NCBI GenBank assembly: GCA_003520315.1
Contig: DOVA01000122.1
Span: 1-7,361, forward strand
Direction: 5' to 3'
Source: Rikenellaceae bacterium
Lineage (GTDB): Bacteria > Bacteroidota > Bacteroidia > Bacteroidales > UBA932
Length of the DNA: 7,361 nucleotides
In this document: piece after piece, positions 1 through 6,697 of the stretch
Numbering within the stretch: the first letter of the stretch is position 1
How the letters are laid out: each line of letters starts with the position of its first letter
The notes under the pieces: generated by a model
Told to the model about the DNA's origin: nothing
Databases searched by the model: none
Seen by the model: only the letters and a program-made list of their open reading frames with translations
Made by a program: the position numbers and the translations under genes

Positions 1-671
1 TAAGAGAACGTCTTGGAATCAGACATATAGATATAGTCATCGGTGGCTCAATTGGAGGATTTCAGGCTCTCGAATGGAGTATCATGTTCCCTGAAAAAAT
101 TGCCGGCATGGTATTGCTGGCATGCAATGCAAAAGTCTCTCCATGGGGGACAGATTTTAATGAAACTCAAAGAATGGCACTTTTTTCTGATCCTTCTTTT
201 GAGGAACAAAACAGTATCAGTGGAGGAGCTAAAGGCCTTGAAACAGCAAGAGCTATCGCTCTACTATCTTACCGGTCTTATAAAGGTTACAAGTTAACTC
301 AAAGTGAAGAAGATTGTGATAAACTATTCGCAGAAAAAGCTTGCAGTTATCAAAAATATCAGGGTAAAAAACTGAAAGATAGATTTAATGCCTACTCCTA
401 TTACACCCTAACTAAATCTATTGACAGCCATAATGTTGGAAGAGGAAGAGGAGGCGTTGAAAAGGCTCTTTCACAAATTAAGGCTAAACCTTTAATAATA
501 GGAATTGACAGTGATGTGCTTTTCCCATTGGAGGAACAGAAATTTCTCGCTGAAAACATCCCAAACTCTCAATTTGAAATAATATCATCAGATTTTGGAC
601 ATGATGGATTTTTGCTTGAGTGGAAATCAATTACGGCAGCAATAAAAAAACATATTAAAATTATTCAGTAA
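1..671 (+). CDS. metX: Homoserine O-acyltransferase (MetX), 3' part
   Basis: This is the C-terminal ~223 residues of MetX. The reading frame is open from base 3 to the stop at 669-671, and the N-terminus lies outside the window. MetX is a cytoplasmic alpha/beta-hydrolase that transfers an acyl group (usually acetyl, from acetyl-CoA) to the hydroxyl of homoserine, the committed step of methionine synthesis. All three catalytic positions are visible: the nucleophile serine in GGSIGGFQALEW (codon 48-50), the aspartate of SDVLFP (513-515), and the histidine of FGHDGFL (600-602). The stretch TKSIDSHNVGRGRGG (about 409-453) is the conserved substrate-pocket block of the family. Spacing between the triad residues fits known MetX proteins. 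Acetyl versus succinyl specificity cannot be assigned from motifs, because the family is known to switch. It ends one base before thrA, so the two are surely co-transcribed; a methionine sulfhydrylase gene upstream would be expected but is not visible. Confidence 0.94.
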   Translation, partial: RERLGIRHIDIVIGGSIGGFQALEWSIMFPEKIAGMVLLACNAKVSPWGTDFNETQRMALFSDPSFEEQNSISGGAKGLETARAIALLSYRSYKGYKLTQSEEDCDKLFAEKACSYQKYQGKKLKDRFNAYSYYTLTKSIDSHNVGRGRGGVEKALSQIKAKPLIIGIDSDVLFPLEEQKFLAENIPNSQFEIISSDFGHDGFLLEWKSITAAIKKHIKIIQ

Positions 672-672
672 A

Positions 673-3102
673 ATGCAAGTACTAAAATTCGGAGGAAGTT
701 CGGTTGCAGATGCAGCCAATATCTCCAATGTAACAAAAATCGTCAAGGAGAACTTGAAAAGAGACAGAACCATTCTTGTTGCATCGGCAATTGGAGGATG
801 CACTGATAAGCTCATCGAAATAGGGAAGCTTGCAGCAATGCAAGATGAAACTTTCAAAACTTTGATAGATGAGCTGGAAAATAGACATTTGCAAATCATC
901 CTCGAACTTTTTCCCGTAGATTTTCAAAAATCAATATCGATAATAGTCAGAGAGATATTCCATCAGTTAAGAGACGTATGTAAAGGTGTGTACTATCTCA
1001 AGGAGTTGAGCAATTCCTCGCTTGATCTTATAATGAGTTTTGGAGAAATATTATCCACAAAAATTATCAGCGAACGCTTTACCTCTATGGGTATTAACAA
1101 TCTATGGGCTGATGCAAGAGAACTCATCAAGACAGAACCCTGCAATAACGGTAACAGCGTCATGAAATTGGTTAGTTATGCTAATATACGAAAAATGACC
1201 AATTCCAGTAGATTAAGACTTATTATTGTTCCCGGATTTATCGCAAGCGATACTTTGAATCATACCACAACTTTGGGACGAGGTGGATCTGACTTTACCG
1301 CAGCACTGGTTGCTGAAGCAGTAGAAGCAAGAGAATTACAGATTTGGAGTGACGTCAACGGTATGATGACAGCCGATCCGAGAATAGTTCCGGAAGCAAT
1401 CACTATAAGACACATTTCATATAAAGAAGCACAGGAGTTGTCTCACTTCGGGGCAAAAGTGATTTACCCTCCTACCATACAGCCGGCTATAAGCAAAGGT
1501 ATTCCCATAGTGGTTAAAAACACTTTTTCTCCCGATGATCCGGGCACTGTTATTGAAAAAAATCCGCCTGAAAGCAGAGGAAAAATTAGAGGAATATCAA
1601 GAAGCAACAAAATAGCTCTTCTCTCCATGGAAGGCAGTGGAATGGTTGGCGTTCCTGGATATTCTGCAAGACTATTTGGTGCTCTGGCCAATGCTGGAAT
1701 AAATATTATATTGATTACACAAGCTTCTTCGGTACATACTATGTGTGTGGCCATTGAAGACTCTGATGCCGCAAAAGCCAAAAAAACTGTGGATGAAACC
1801 TTTGCTTATGAGATATCCCTCAACAAAGTCAATCCATTGAAAGTTGAAAACGGATTCTCTATAATCTCTCTTGTTGGAGATGATCTTAAAAATCAGTCCG
1901 GCACAGGAGGTAGAATGTTCAATGCACTTGGACGTGCCGGGATTAATATACGGGCTATTGCACAAGGTTCTTCCGAAAAAAACATCTCCGTAGTGGTCAA
2001 GGAAGAGGAATCGGACATCTCTATTAAGGTAATTCATGATGAATTCTTTGGAGTTGAAAAGAAGCGTATTAATCTTTTTATTGCAGGATATGGAAATGTT
2101 GCAAAGTCCCTTCTTTCAATAATAAAATCTCGCAGAGAATGGCTCATAGAAAAACGACATTTAGAGATACATGTTGTTGCGATTTGCAATAGCAGGCATA
2201 TGATTTTAAATAAAAGTGGAATAGAGATAGACTCAATAGATGAAAGTCTTAAAAAGGGTGACCCATCTGATATTTACAGATTTCGTGAACTTTGCTCAGA
2301 CATGAATCTTCCTGACAGTATATTTGTTGACTGCACAGCGGATAGAGGAGTTTCTTCTCTTTATCAGGATTTTATGCAAGGAAAATGTTCTGTCGTTACA
2401 TGCAACAAGATTGGTCTTAGTTCATCCCAGGAGAGTTATGATGCATTGCAGGAGACTTGTTGCGCAACAGAAGTTAAGTTGAAATATGAGACAACTGTGG
2501 GTGCAGCTTTGCCGGTTATTTCAACTATCAAGTCCAGAGTCGAGTGTGGAGATAATATAAGAAGAATTGAAGCTATCCTCTCCGGTACTTTGAATTACCT
2601 TTTCAGCAAATATGATGGCTCAGCCAAATTTGTCGATATTGTTCGCGAGGCAAAAAATGCCGGTTACACAGAACCAGATCCAAGAATTGATCTTTCAGGA
2701 ACTGATGTTTTGAGAAAGACTGTAATTTTAGCCAGAGAATCAGGATTTAGACTTGAACCGGAAGAGATTGATGTTGTACCTATTTTTAATTCTGATCTTT
2801 TTTCATACGATTCAGAGGAATTTATGACAAAGATAGAAGAGTGCGAAGACCAAATGCTATCATTATATAAAAGTGCACTCTCAAGAGGTGAAAGGCTAAG
2901 GTACATTGCAACAATTGAAAATGGCAATTATAAAATCGGTGTCCAGTCAGTCTCTTCTGACCATCCGTTTTATAATATAAATGGCCGTGATAATGCAATA
3001 ATGATATTTACTGATGAATATTCTTCTCCATTAACAGTCTCGGGAGCAGGAGCAGGAGCAAGATTAACAGCATCCGGCCTCTTTGCAGACCTTTTAGCTT
3101 AA
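673..3102 (+). CDS. thrA: Bifunctional aspartokinase / homoserine dehydrogenase
   Basis: This 809-residue fusion catalyses the first and third steps of the aspartate pathway: aspartate to aspartyl phosphate (ATP), and aspartate semialdehyde to homoserine (NAD(P)H). The length is normal for the family. The kinase domain (about 1-300) shows KFGGSSVAD (5-13), SFGE (122-125), TTLGRGGSD (199-207) and SDVNGMMTADPR (226-237). Two ACT-type regulatory domains follow (about 312-390 and 393-455). The dehydrogenase begins with a Rossmann motif GYGNVA (472-477), then VTCNK (575-579), ETTVGAALP (606-614) and EPDPRIDLSGTDVLRK (667-682). E667, D678 and K682 line up with catalytic E208, D219 and K223 of yeast homoserine dehydrogenase. 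The C-terminus has the usual GAGAGARLTASGLFADLL block. Two positions differ from the common form: Ala for the third Rossmann glycine, and Cys for Ala in VTANK. The ATG at 673 lies one base after the metX stop and has no clear Shine-Dalgarno sequence, as is usual in Bacteroidetes. Because it sits behind metX and not before thrB/thrC, it may be the methionine-branch isoform, functionally like E. coli MetL (inference). Confidence 0.96.
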   Translation: MQVLKFGGSSVADAANISNVTKIVKENLKRDRTILVASAIGGCTDKLIEIGKLAAMQDETFKTLIDELENRHLQIILELFPVDFQKSISIIVREIFHQLRDVCKGVYYLKELSNSSLDLIMSFGEILSTKIISERFTSMGINNLWADARELIKTEPCNNGNSVMKLVSYANIRKMTNSSRLRLIIVPGFIASDTLNHTTTLGRGGSDFTAALVAEAVEARELQIWSDVNGMMTADPRIVPEAITIRHISYKEAQELSHFGAKVIYPPTIQPAISKGIPIVVKNTFSPDDPGTVIEKNPPESRGKIRGISRSNKIALLSMEGSGMVGVPGYSARLFGALANAGINIILITQASSVHTMCVAIEDSDAAKAKKTVDETFAYEISLNKVNPLKVENGFSIISLVGDDLKNQSGTGGRMFNALGRAGINIRAIAQGSSEKNISVVVKEEESDISIKVIHDEFFGVEKKRINLFIAGYGNVAKSLLSIIKSRREWLIEKRHLEIHVVAICNSRHMILNKSGIEIDSIDESLKKGDPSDIYRFRELCSDMNLPDSIFVDCTADRGVSSLYQDFMQGKCSVVTCNKIGLSSSQESYDALQETCCATEVKLKYETTVGAALPVISTIKSRVECGDNIRRIEAILSGTLNYLFSKYDGSAKFVDIVREAKNAGYTEPDPRIDLSGTDVLRKTVILARESGFRLEPEEIDVVPIFNSDLFSYDSEEFMTKIEECEDQMLSLYKSALSRGERLRYIATIENGNYKIGVQSVSSDHPFYNINGRDNAIMIFTDEYSSPLTVSGAGAGARLTASGLFADLLA

Positions 3103-3109
3103 AAATTTA

Positions 3110-3117
3110 TACCTTTG
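3110..3117 (+). promoter_or_regulatory. Candidate -7 promoter element of parE
   Basis: TACCTTTG matches the Bacteroidetes primary sigma factor -7 consensus TAnnTTTG exactly. It lies in the 38-base gap between the thrA stop and the parE start, which would place the transcription start near 3124 and leave a leader of under 20 bases. The best -33 candidate is the TTTG at 3082-3085, inside the end of thrA, but its 24-base spacing is longer than the usual 19-21, so that half is weak. The last bases of the element also form the left arm of a small inverted repeat, CTTTG-TTG-CAAAG (3113-3125). parE could still receive read-through from metX-thrA, since no terminator is seen between them. Confidence 0.6.
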
Positions 3118-3140
3118 TTGCAAAGAGAGATTAAGATAAG

Positions 3141-4973
3141 ATGGGTACATATACAGAAAAAAATATTCGTACACTCAATTGGAATGAGCATATCCGAAGA
3201 AGACCGGGAATGTATATTGGCAAACTCGGAGATGGCTCTTCGCCTGACGATGGAATATATGTGCTCCTCAAAGAGGTAATGGATAACTCAATAGATGAAT
3301 TTGCCATGGGCTTTGGCAAAATTATCTATGTGACAATTCAAGACAAAACGGTTTCAGTTAGAGATTTTGGCCGCGGTATTCCTCTCGGCAGCCTGGTAGA
3401 TGCATCAAGCAAGATAAACACCGGAGGCAAATATGACGACGAAGCCTTCAAGAAATCTGTGGGTCTCAATGGAGTCGGCCTTAAAGCTGTAAATGCTCTT
3501 TCCGTTTCATGTCTTGTGCAGTCATTTCGGGAGGGAGAAAGTCATTTTGCGAAATTTAGCAGAGGGGAACTTATCGAAGAAGGTAGAATCACTACATCGG
3601 AGAAGAACGGTACTTTAGTCACTTTTTTGGCTGATGATGAACTTTTTGAAAACTTCTCATACAATTTCGAGTTTGTCGAAAGCATGCTTAGAAACTATTG
3701 CTACCTAAATACCGGCCTAACGATCAAATTTAATGAAAAAGAGTTTTTCTCCAAAAACGGACTTCTGGATCTTCTTAATGAAAGCCTTACAAAAGAACCT
3801 CTTTATCAGCCAATTCACTTGAAAGGAGAGGATATAGAGATTGCCATGACCCATGGAAACGACTACGGAGAAAGCATTTCATCGTTTGTAAACGGTCAGT
3901 ACACTACACAAGGAGGAACACATCTTGCCGCTTTTCGTGAAGGTATTGCCAAAACTCTTAAAGAGTTTTACAAAAGGGATTTTGATCCGAGTGACATACG
4001 TCAGTCAATAATTGCTGCAATAAGTATCAAAGTACAGGAACCCCAGTTTGAGGGACAAACAAAGACTAAGCTCGGCTCAAAAGAGATGTCTGTCAACGGA
4101 GTCAGTATACGAAATTATATTATCGATTTTTTGAAGGACAATCTCGACAATTTCCTGCATAAAAATCCCGAGACCGCTGATACCATACTTAAAAAGATAC
4201 TGGATTCGGAAAAAGAGAGAAAAGCCATATCGGGGATTCAAAAACTTGCAAGAGAGAGAGCCAAAAAGGCAAATCTGCATAACAAAAAACTCAGAGACTG
4301 CAGAATACACTATAACGATAAGAATGAAAGAGCTGAAGAGAGTACCCTATTCATAACAGAGGGAGATTCTGCAAGTGGTTCAATTACAAAAAGCAGAGAT
4401 GTTACTACTCAGGCAGTTTTCAGCCTCAGAGGCAAACCTCAAAACTCTTACGGACTTACAAAGAAGATTGTGTATGAAAATGAAGAGTTTAATCTTCTTC
4501 AGGCTGCGCTCAATATTGAAGCAGATCTGGATAATTTAAGATACAACAAAATAATAATTGCAACTGATGCCGATGTTGACGGAATGCATATACGGCTTCT
4601 CCTTCTAACTTTTTTCCTGCAATTCTTCCCGGAACTTATCCGTCAGGGACATTTGTATATTTTACAGACACCTCTTTTCAGAGTAAGAAACAAAAAGGAA
4701 ACTCATTATTGCTACTCAATAGAAGAGAGGGACAAAGTAATGAAAAAGCTTGGAGCCAACATAGAGATCACTCGTTTCAAGGGACTAGGAGAGATTTCGC
4801 CAGATGAGTTCCGTGAATTTATAGGAGATAACATAAAACTCGAAAGGGTAAGACTGGGTAATGATGACAATATTCCTCAACTACTCGAATTCTATATGGG
4901 TAAAAATACTCCTGATCGCCAAAGCTTCATTCGCTCCCATCTTAGACAGGAAGTCATAATTAACGAATTATGA
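3141..4973 (+). CDS. parE: DNA topoisomerase IV subunit B
   Basis: This 610-residue type IIA topoisomerase B subunit is the ATPase half of the enzyme that unlinks daughter chromosomes; its ParC partner is not in the window. The GHKL ATPase domain (about 1-215) has RRPGMYIG (20-27), EVMDNSIDE with the catalytic Glu45 and Mg-binding Asn49, RDFGRGIP (74-81) and the lid SVGLNGVG (106-113). The transducer domain follows, with its ATP-contacting QTK loop at 306-308. The TOPRIM domain (about 400-515) has ITEGDSASG with Glu407 and [10 protein letters not shown] with Asp476, Asp478 and Asp480, which bind the catalytic metals. [13 protein letters not shown] lies near the C-terminus. GyrB of similar length is the main alternative, but [15 protein letters not shown] (428-442) and the C-terminal [14 protein letters not shown] block resemble Bacteroidetes ParE as I recall it. 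The start is the ATG at 3141, just after its own promoter. The gene ends inside the stop region of the convergent AraC gene, with a 6-base overlap. Confidence 0.9.
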   Translation: MGTYTEKNIRTLNWNEHIRRRPGMYIGKLGDGSSPDDGIYVLLKEVMDNSIDEFAMGFGKIIYVTIQDKTVSVRDFGRGIPLGSLVDASSKINTGGKYDDEAFKKSVGLNGVGLKAVNALSVSCLVQSFREGESHFAKFSRGELIEEGRITTSEKNGTLVTFLADDELFENFSYNFEFVESMLRNYCYLNTGLTIKFNEKEFFSKNGLLDLLNESLTKEPLYQPIHLKGEDIEIAMTHGNDYGESISSFVNGQYTTQGGTHLAAFREGIAKTLKEFYKRDFDPSDIRQSIIAAISIKVQEPQFEGQTKTKLGSKEMSVNGVSIRNYIIDFLKDNLDNFLHKNPETADTILKKILDSEKERKAISGIQKLARERAKKANLHNKKLRDCRIHYNDKNERAEESTLFITEGDSASGSITKSRDVTTQAVFSLRGKPQNSYGLTKKIVYENEEFNLLQAALNIEADLDNLRYNKIIIATDADVDGMHIRLLLLTFFLQFFPELIRQGHLYILQTPLFRVRNKKETHYCYSIEERDKVMKKLGANIEITRFKGLGEISPDEFREFIGDNIKLERVRLGNDDNIPQLLEFYMGKNTPDRQSFIRSHLRQEVIINEL

Positions 4974-5414
4974 ATGCTTGTCCCTAAGATATTCCCTTCT
5001 CACCTGTGAGGGAAGTTTGCCATAAACAGCAATAAATGCTCTATTAAGCGATCTTAAATTACTAAATCCGGATTGTATCGCAACATCCGAGAGTGTTTCC
5101 ATTTTTTCTGATTCAATAAGTTTAAGAGCTTGCGCTGCACGTAACAAATTAACGTATTGTCTAAAATTACATCCCTTCTCGCTATTGATGTAATTTGAAA
5201 GATAGGTTCTGTTTGTTGCTGCTTCTTTTGCAAGTTTGGTAACTGTAAGACAAGGATCTAAATATAATCGCTTGGTTAACAGTAATTCTTCAGCTCTCTT
5301 GCCACCAACTAACAAAGAGTCGGATAATTTCACAAATTTCAAAACAGGATCTTTCTCAAAAAGACCTGACAAATATAAAACTCTTTTTATCACGCATCTT
5401 AAATTTCTATTCAT
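4968..5414 (-). CDS. Small stand-alone AraC-family HTH regulator
   Basis: This 148-residue cytoplasmic protein is almost entirely an AraC/XylS DNA-binding domain. Residues 1-48 show no recognisable sensor domain and no membrane segment. The two helix-turn-helix units lie at about 56-76 ([21 protein letters not shown]) and 106-131, with the family's conserved [10 protein letters not shown] linker (83-92), SGF (115-117), AF (126-127) and G-x-x-P (132-135). Its residues 49-148 align without a gap to residues 285-384 of the upstream membrane-bound regulator, with roughly 27 of 100 positions identical by my hand count, mostly family-conserved ones. The second recognition helix differs strongly, so DNA specificity may differ too. 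Its ATG lies inside the last codons of the upstream gene (shared ATGAATAG, 5414-5407), which suggests translational coupling. With no sensor domain of its own, it may act as a partner or output of the membrane protein (inference). Its targets are unknown. Confidence 0.86.
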   Translation of the reverse strand: MNRNLRCVIKRVLYLSGLFEKDPVLKFVKLSDSLLVGGKRAEELLLTKRLYLDPCLTVTKLAKEAATNRTYLSNYINSEKGCNFRQYVNLLRAAQALKLIESEKMETLSDVAIQSGFSNLRSLNRAFIAVYGKLPSQVRREYLRDKHS

Positions 5415-6564
5415 GTTCTTTGAGGAGTCTCTGCTCTTTGCACCAGTCTGCAGGTGTATTTCCCAAATGATATCTAAAAGCTATCGAAAAGGTTGCCATA
5501 GAACCAAAACCTGATCTGGTACACAATTCCTGAATACTTAGTGTGGTATTTTCACTAAACAGCCTCTTAACTTCCTCAATTCTGTAGTAGTTGACAAACT
5601 GATTAAAATTAAGATTGTGTCTGTCATTAATGATTCGTGAAAGGTATGTCTTATTGGAATAGAGATATAAAGCGACCTCTCTGATTTTGAGATCTTGTTG
5701 TAAATACGGCTTTTTCTGTTCAAAATAGATAATAAGTCGTTTATACAACTCATCTGCCTTGGCCTTATCTGAAAGGCCTCTAATTATTCTGCTCTTATCG
5801 TCAGATAGTTGCTCTTCAGACTCGTCAACAACATCTTTTCTAGCTACATCTTTATCATTATCAGACTCGTAGCTGCATGTCGCAAAAACCACATAGCCGT
5901 TAAAAAGAAGTAAAAGAGTTAAAGCTGACCATACATATATGTCATTAAATCCTGTAAATAAAAAAAACAGTATCGAAATAGAAATCAATACCTCTATTAT
6001 TGACAGAAAAAGATCGTGTTTCAATCTTGCTATCCTAATTCTATCACATTCGAGCGTATTTATTATTCCTTTGATAACTTTTATAATAATACCGATTGAT
6101 TCAGATAAAAACAATAATATCAACACTACTGTACATATTATATTAATCGATTGCGGAATCATTATTCCTTTAATATCAAACAATACTATCGATAGATATA
6201 ACATTGTGGCAGCTGCTGCCTTTATAAACGAGACTCTGGCCGAACAAATATTAACGCTGATCTTGCTACAAACATATCTTCGCACAGGACTTGTAATCAC
6301 CATAAGCCCCAAAAGTGTCAAAATCGCACCATGAAACATTTCGTTTCCAGGATGGTGAAATGCTACCATTAGCCTTACAACTAAAATAACAGTAATAAAT
6401 GAGAATAGATATCCCATCGATTTTACTAACTCTCTGCTTTTGTCGGAAAGAGACTTGTCGACAAAAATGATGAAAGGGAAATAGAGTGAAACGATGAAAT
6501 AAGAGAGAACAAACAGAAGTTCAATACAGGATTGAACTTCCACAAAGTTTGACGTTAAATTCAT
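5407..6564 (-). CDS. Membrane-anchored AraC-family regulator (7 TM + HTH)
   Basis: This is a 385-residue predicted inner-membrane transcription regulator. Seven hydrophobic segments lie at about 12-35, 50-69, 77-92, 112-136, 140-165, 185-206 and 209-230. An acidic, charged linker follows (231-285, rich in D, E and K), and then a C-terminal AraC-type double HTH (285-385) with SNKTYLSRIIN (303-313), NFNQFVNYYR (319-328), SGF (351-353), AF (362-363) and G-x-x-P (368-371). An odd number of segments with the HTH in the cytoplasm puts the N-terminus outside. No known ligand-binding or kinase domain is recognised, so the signal is unknown; it could be sensed in the membrane. I chose the ATG at 6564. 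The frame extends 8 codons upstream to a TTG at 6588, but that codon overlaps a consensus -7 promoter element, so it is less likely. The gene is followed by an overlapping second AraC gene, and its start is covered by a long inverted repeat. Confidence 0.87.
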   Translation of the reverse strand: MNLTSNFVEVQSCIELLFVLSYFIVSLYFPFIIFVDKSLSDKSRELVKSMGYLFSFITVILVVRLMVAFHHPGNEMFHGAILTLLGLMVITSPVRRYVCSKISVNICSARVSFIKAAAATMLYLSIVLFDIKGIMIPQSINIICTVVLILLFLSESIGIIIKVIKGIINTLECDRIRIARLKHDLFLSIIEVLISISILFFLFTGFNDIYVWSALTLLLLFNGYVVFATCSYESDNDKDVARKDVVDESEEQLSDDKSRIIRGLSDKAKADELYKRLIIYFEQKKPYLQQDLKIREVALYLYSNKTYLSRIINDRHNLNFNQFVNYYRIEEVKRLFSENTTLSIQELCTRSGFGSMATFSIAFRYHLGNTPADWCKEQRLLKEHE

Positions 6565-6630
6565 AGCTTTTAAGTTAGATTTTGTCAAAAATAAATAATA
6601 AATTAAAATTATCCTAACTTAACAAGCTAT
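6563..6630. repeat. Bulged 18-bp inverted repeat over the AraC promoter and start
   Basis: The arms are 6563-6580 and 6611-6630, with a 30-base loop. The reverse complement of the left arm matches the right arm at all 18 of its bases, the right arm carrying two extra single C residues (6614 or its neighbour 6613, and 6623). The right-arm core is CTAACTTAACAAGCTA. The left arm includes two bases of the ATG of the membrane AraC gene, and the loop contains its candidate -7 element. It could be a pair of operator half-sites for self-regulation, or a leader hairpin that hides the start codon in transcripts reading in from the upstream yitT-family gene. Both roles are inferred; the repeat itself is directly visible. 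Confidence 0.6.
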
Positions 6631-6697
6631 TATATAATAATTTATCTAAGATTAAATTTTTTGACGTTTTTAAAATGTTGCCTAAAATTATAGAAAA
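6565..6697. other. AT-rich intergenic control region
   Basis: This 133-base spacer between the yitT-family stop and the AraC start is markedly more AT-rich than the flanking genes. It contains the inverted repeat and promoter candidate described separately, plus a 12-bp perfect AT palindrome TATTATATAATA at 6628-6639. No GC-rich hairpin with a U-tract is seen after the yitT-family stop, so transcripts of that gene may read into the AraC pair. Confidence 0.5.
6586..6593 (-). promoter_or_regulatory. Candidate -7 promoter element of the AraC pair
   Basis: Read on the minus strand this is TATTTTTG, an exact match to the Bacteroidetes -7 consensus TAnnTTTG. It would start transcription near 6579, leaving a leader of about 15 bases before the ATG at 6564. 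No convincing -33 TTTG is found at the usual distance. The surrounding sequence is extremely AT-rich, so a chance match is possible. It sits in the centre of the inverted repeat 6563-6630, which strengthens the case that this is a control region. Confidence 0.42.

Noticed and set aside
84..671. metX read as a complete 195-residue gene starting at the ATG at 84
   Set aside because: The frame is open upstream to the window edge and encodes the nucleophile-serine motif GGSIGGFQALEW before this ATG, so the gene is a 5'-truncated MetX and not a short protein.
1464..2037. Minus-strand open frames within thrA
   Set aside because: They overlap the conserved aspartokinase and ACT coding sequence and have no recognisable motifs.
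3043..3060. Three tandem GGAGCA units near the end of thrA
   Set aside because: They encode the expected small-residue GAGAGA block of the homoserine dehydrogenase C-terminus, so protein constraint explains them; slippage potential with three units is small.
5236..5514. Plus-strand open frame of 92 codons spanning the AraC gene junction
   Set aside because: It is antisense to two well-supported genes, has no recognisable motif and no promoter candidate.
5939..6334. Open frame of 131 codons on the + strand with hydrophobic residues
   Set aside because: It lies wholly within the membrane segments of the minus-strand AraC gene; its Ile-rich composition mirrors the antisense of AT-rich hydrophobic codons, and no family motif is seen.
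6548..6668. Nine-base direct repeat TTTGACGTT at 6548-6556 and 6660-6668
   Set aside because: One copy is inside the AraC coding region, the repeat is short for such AT-rich sequence, and the flanks do not match.
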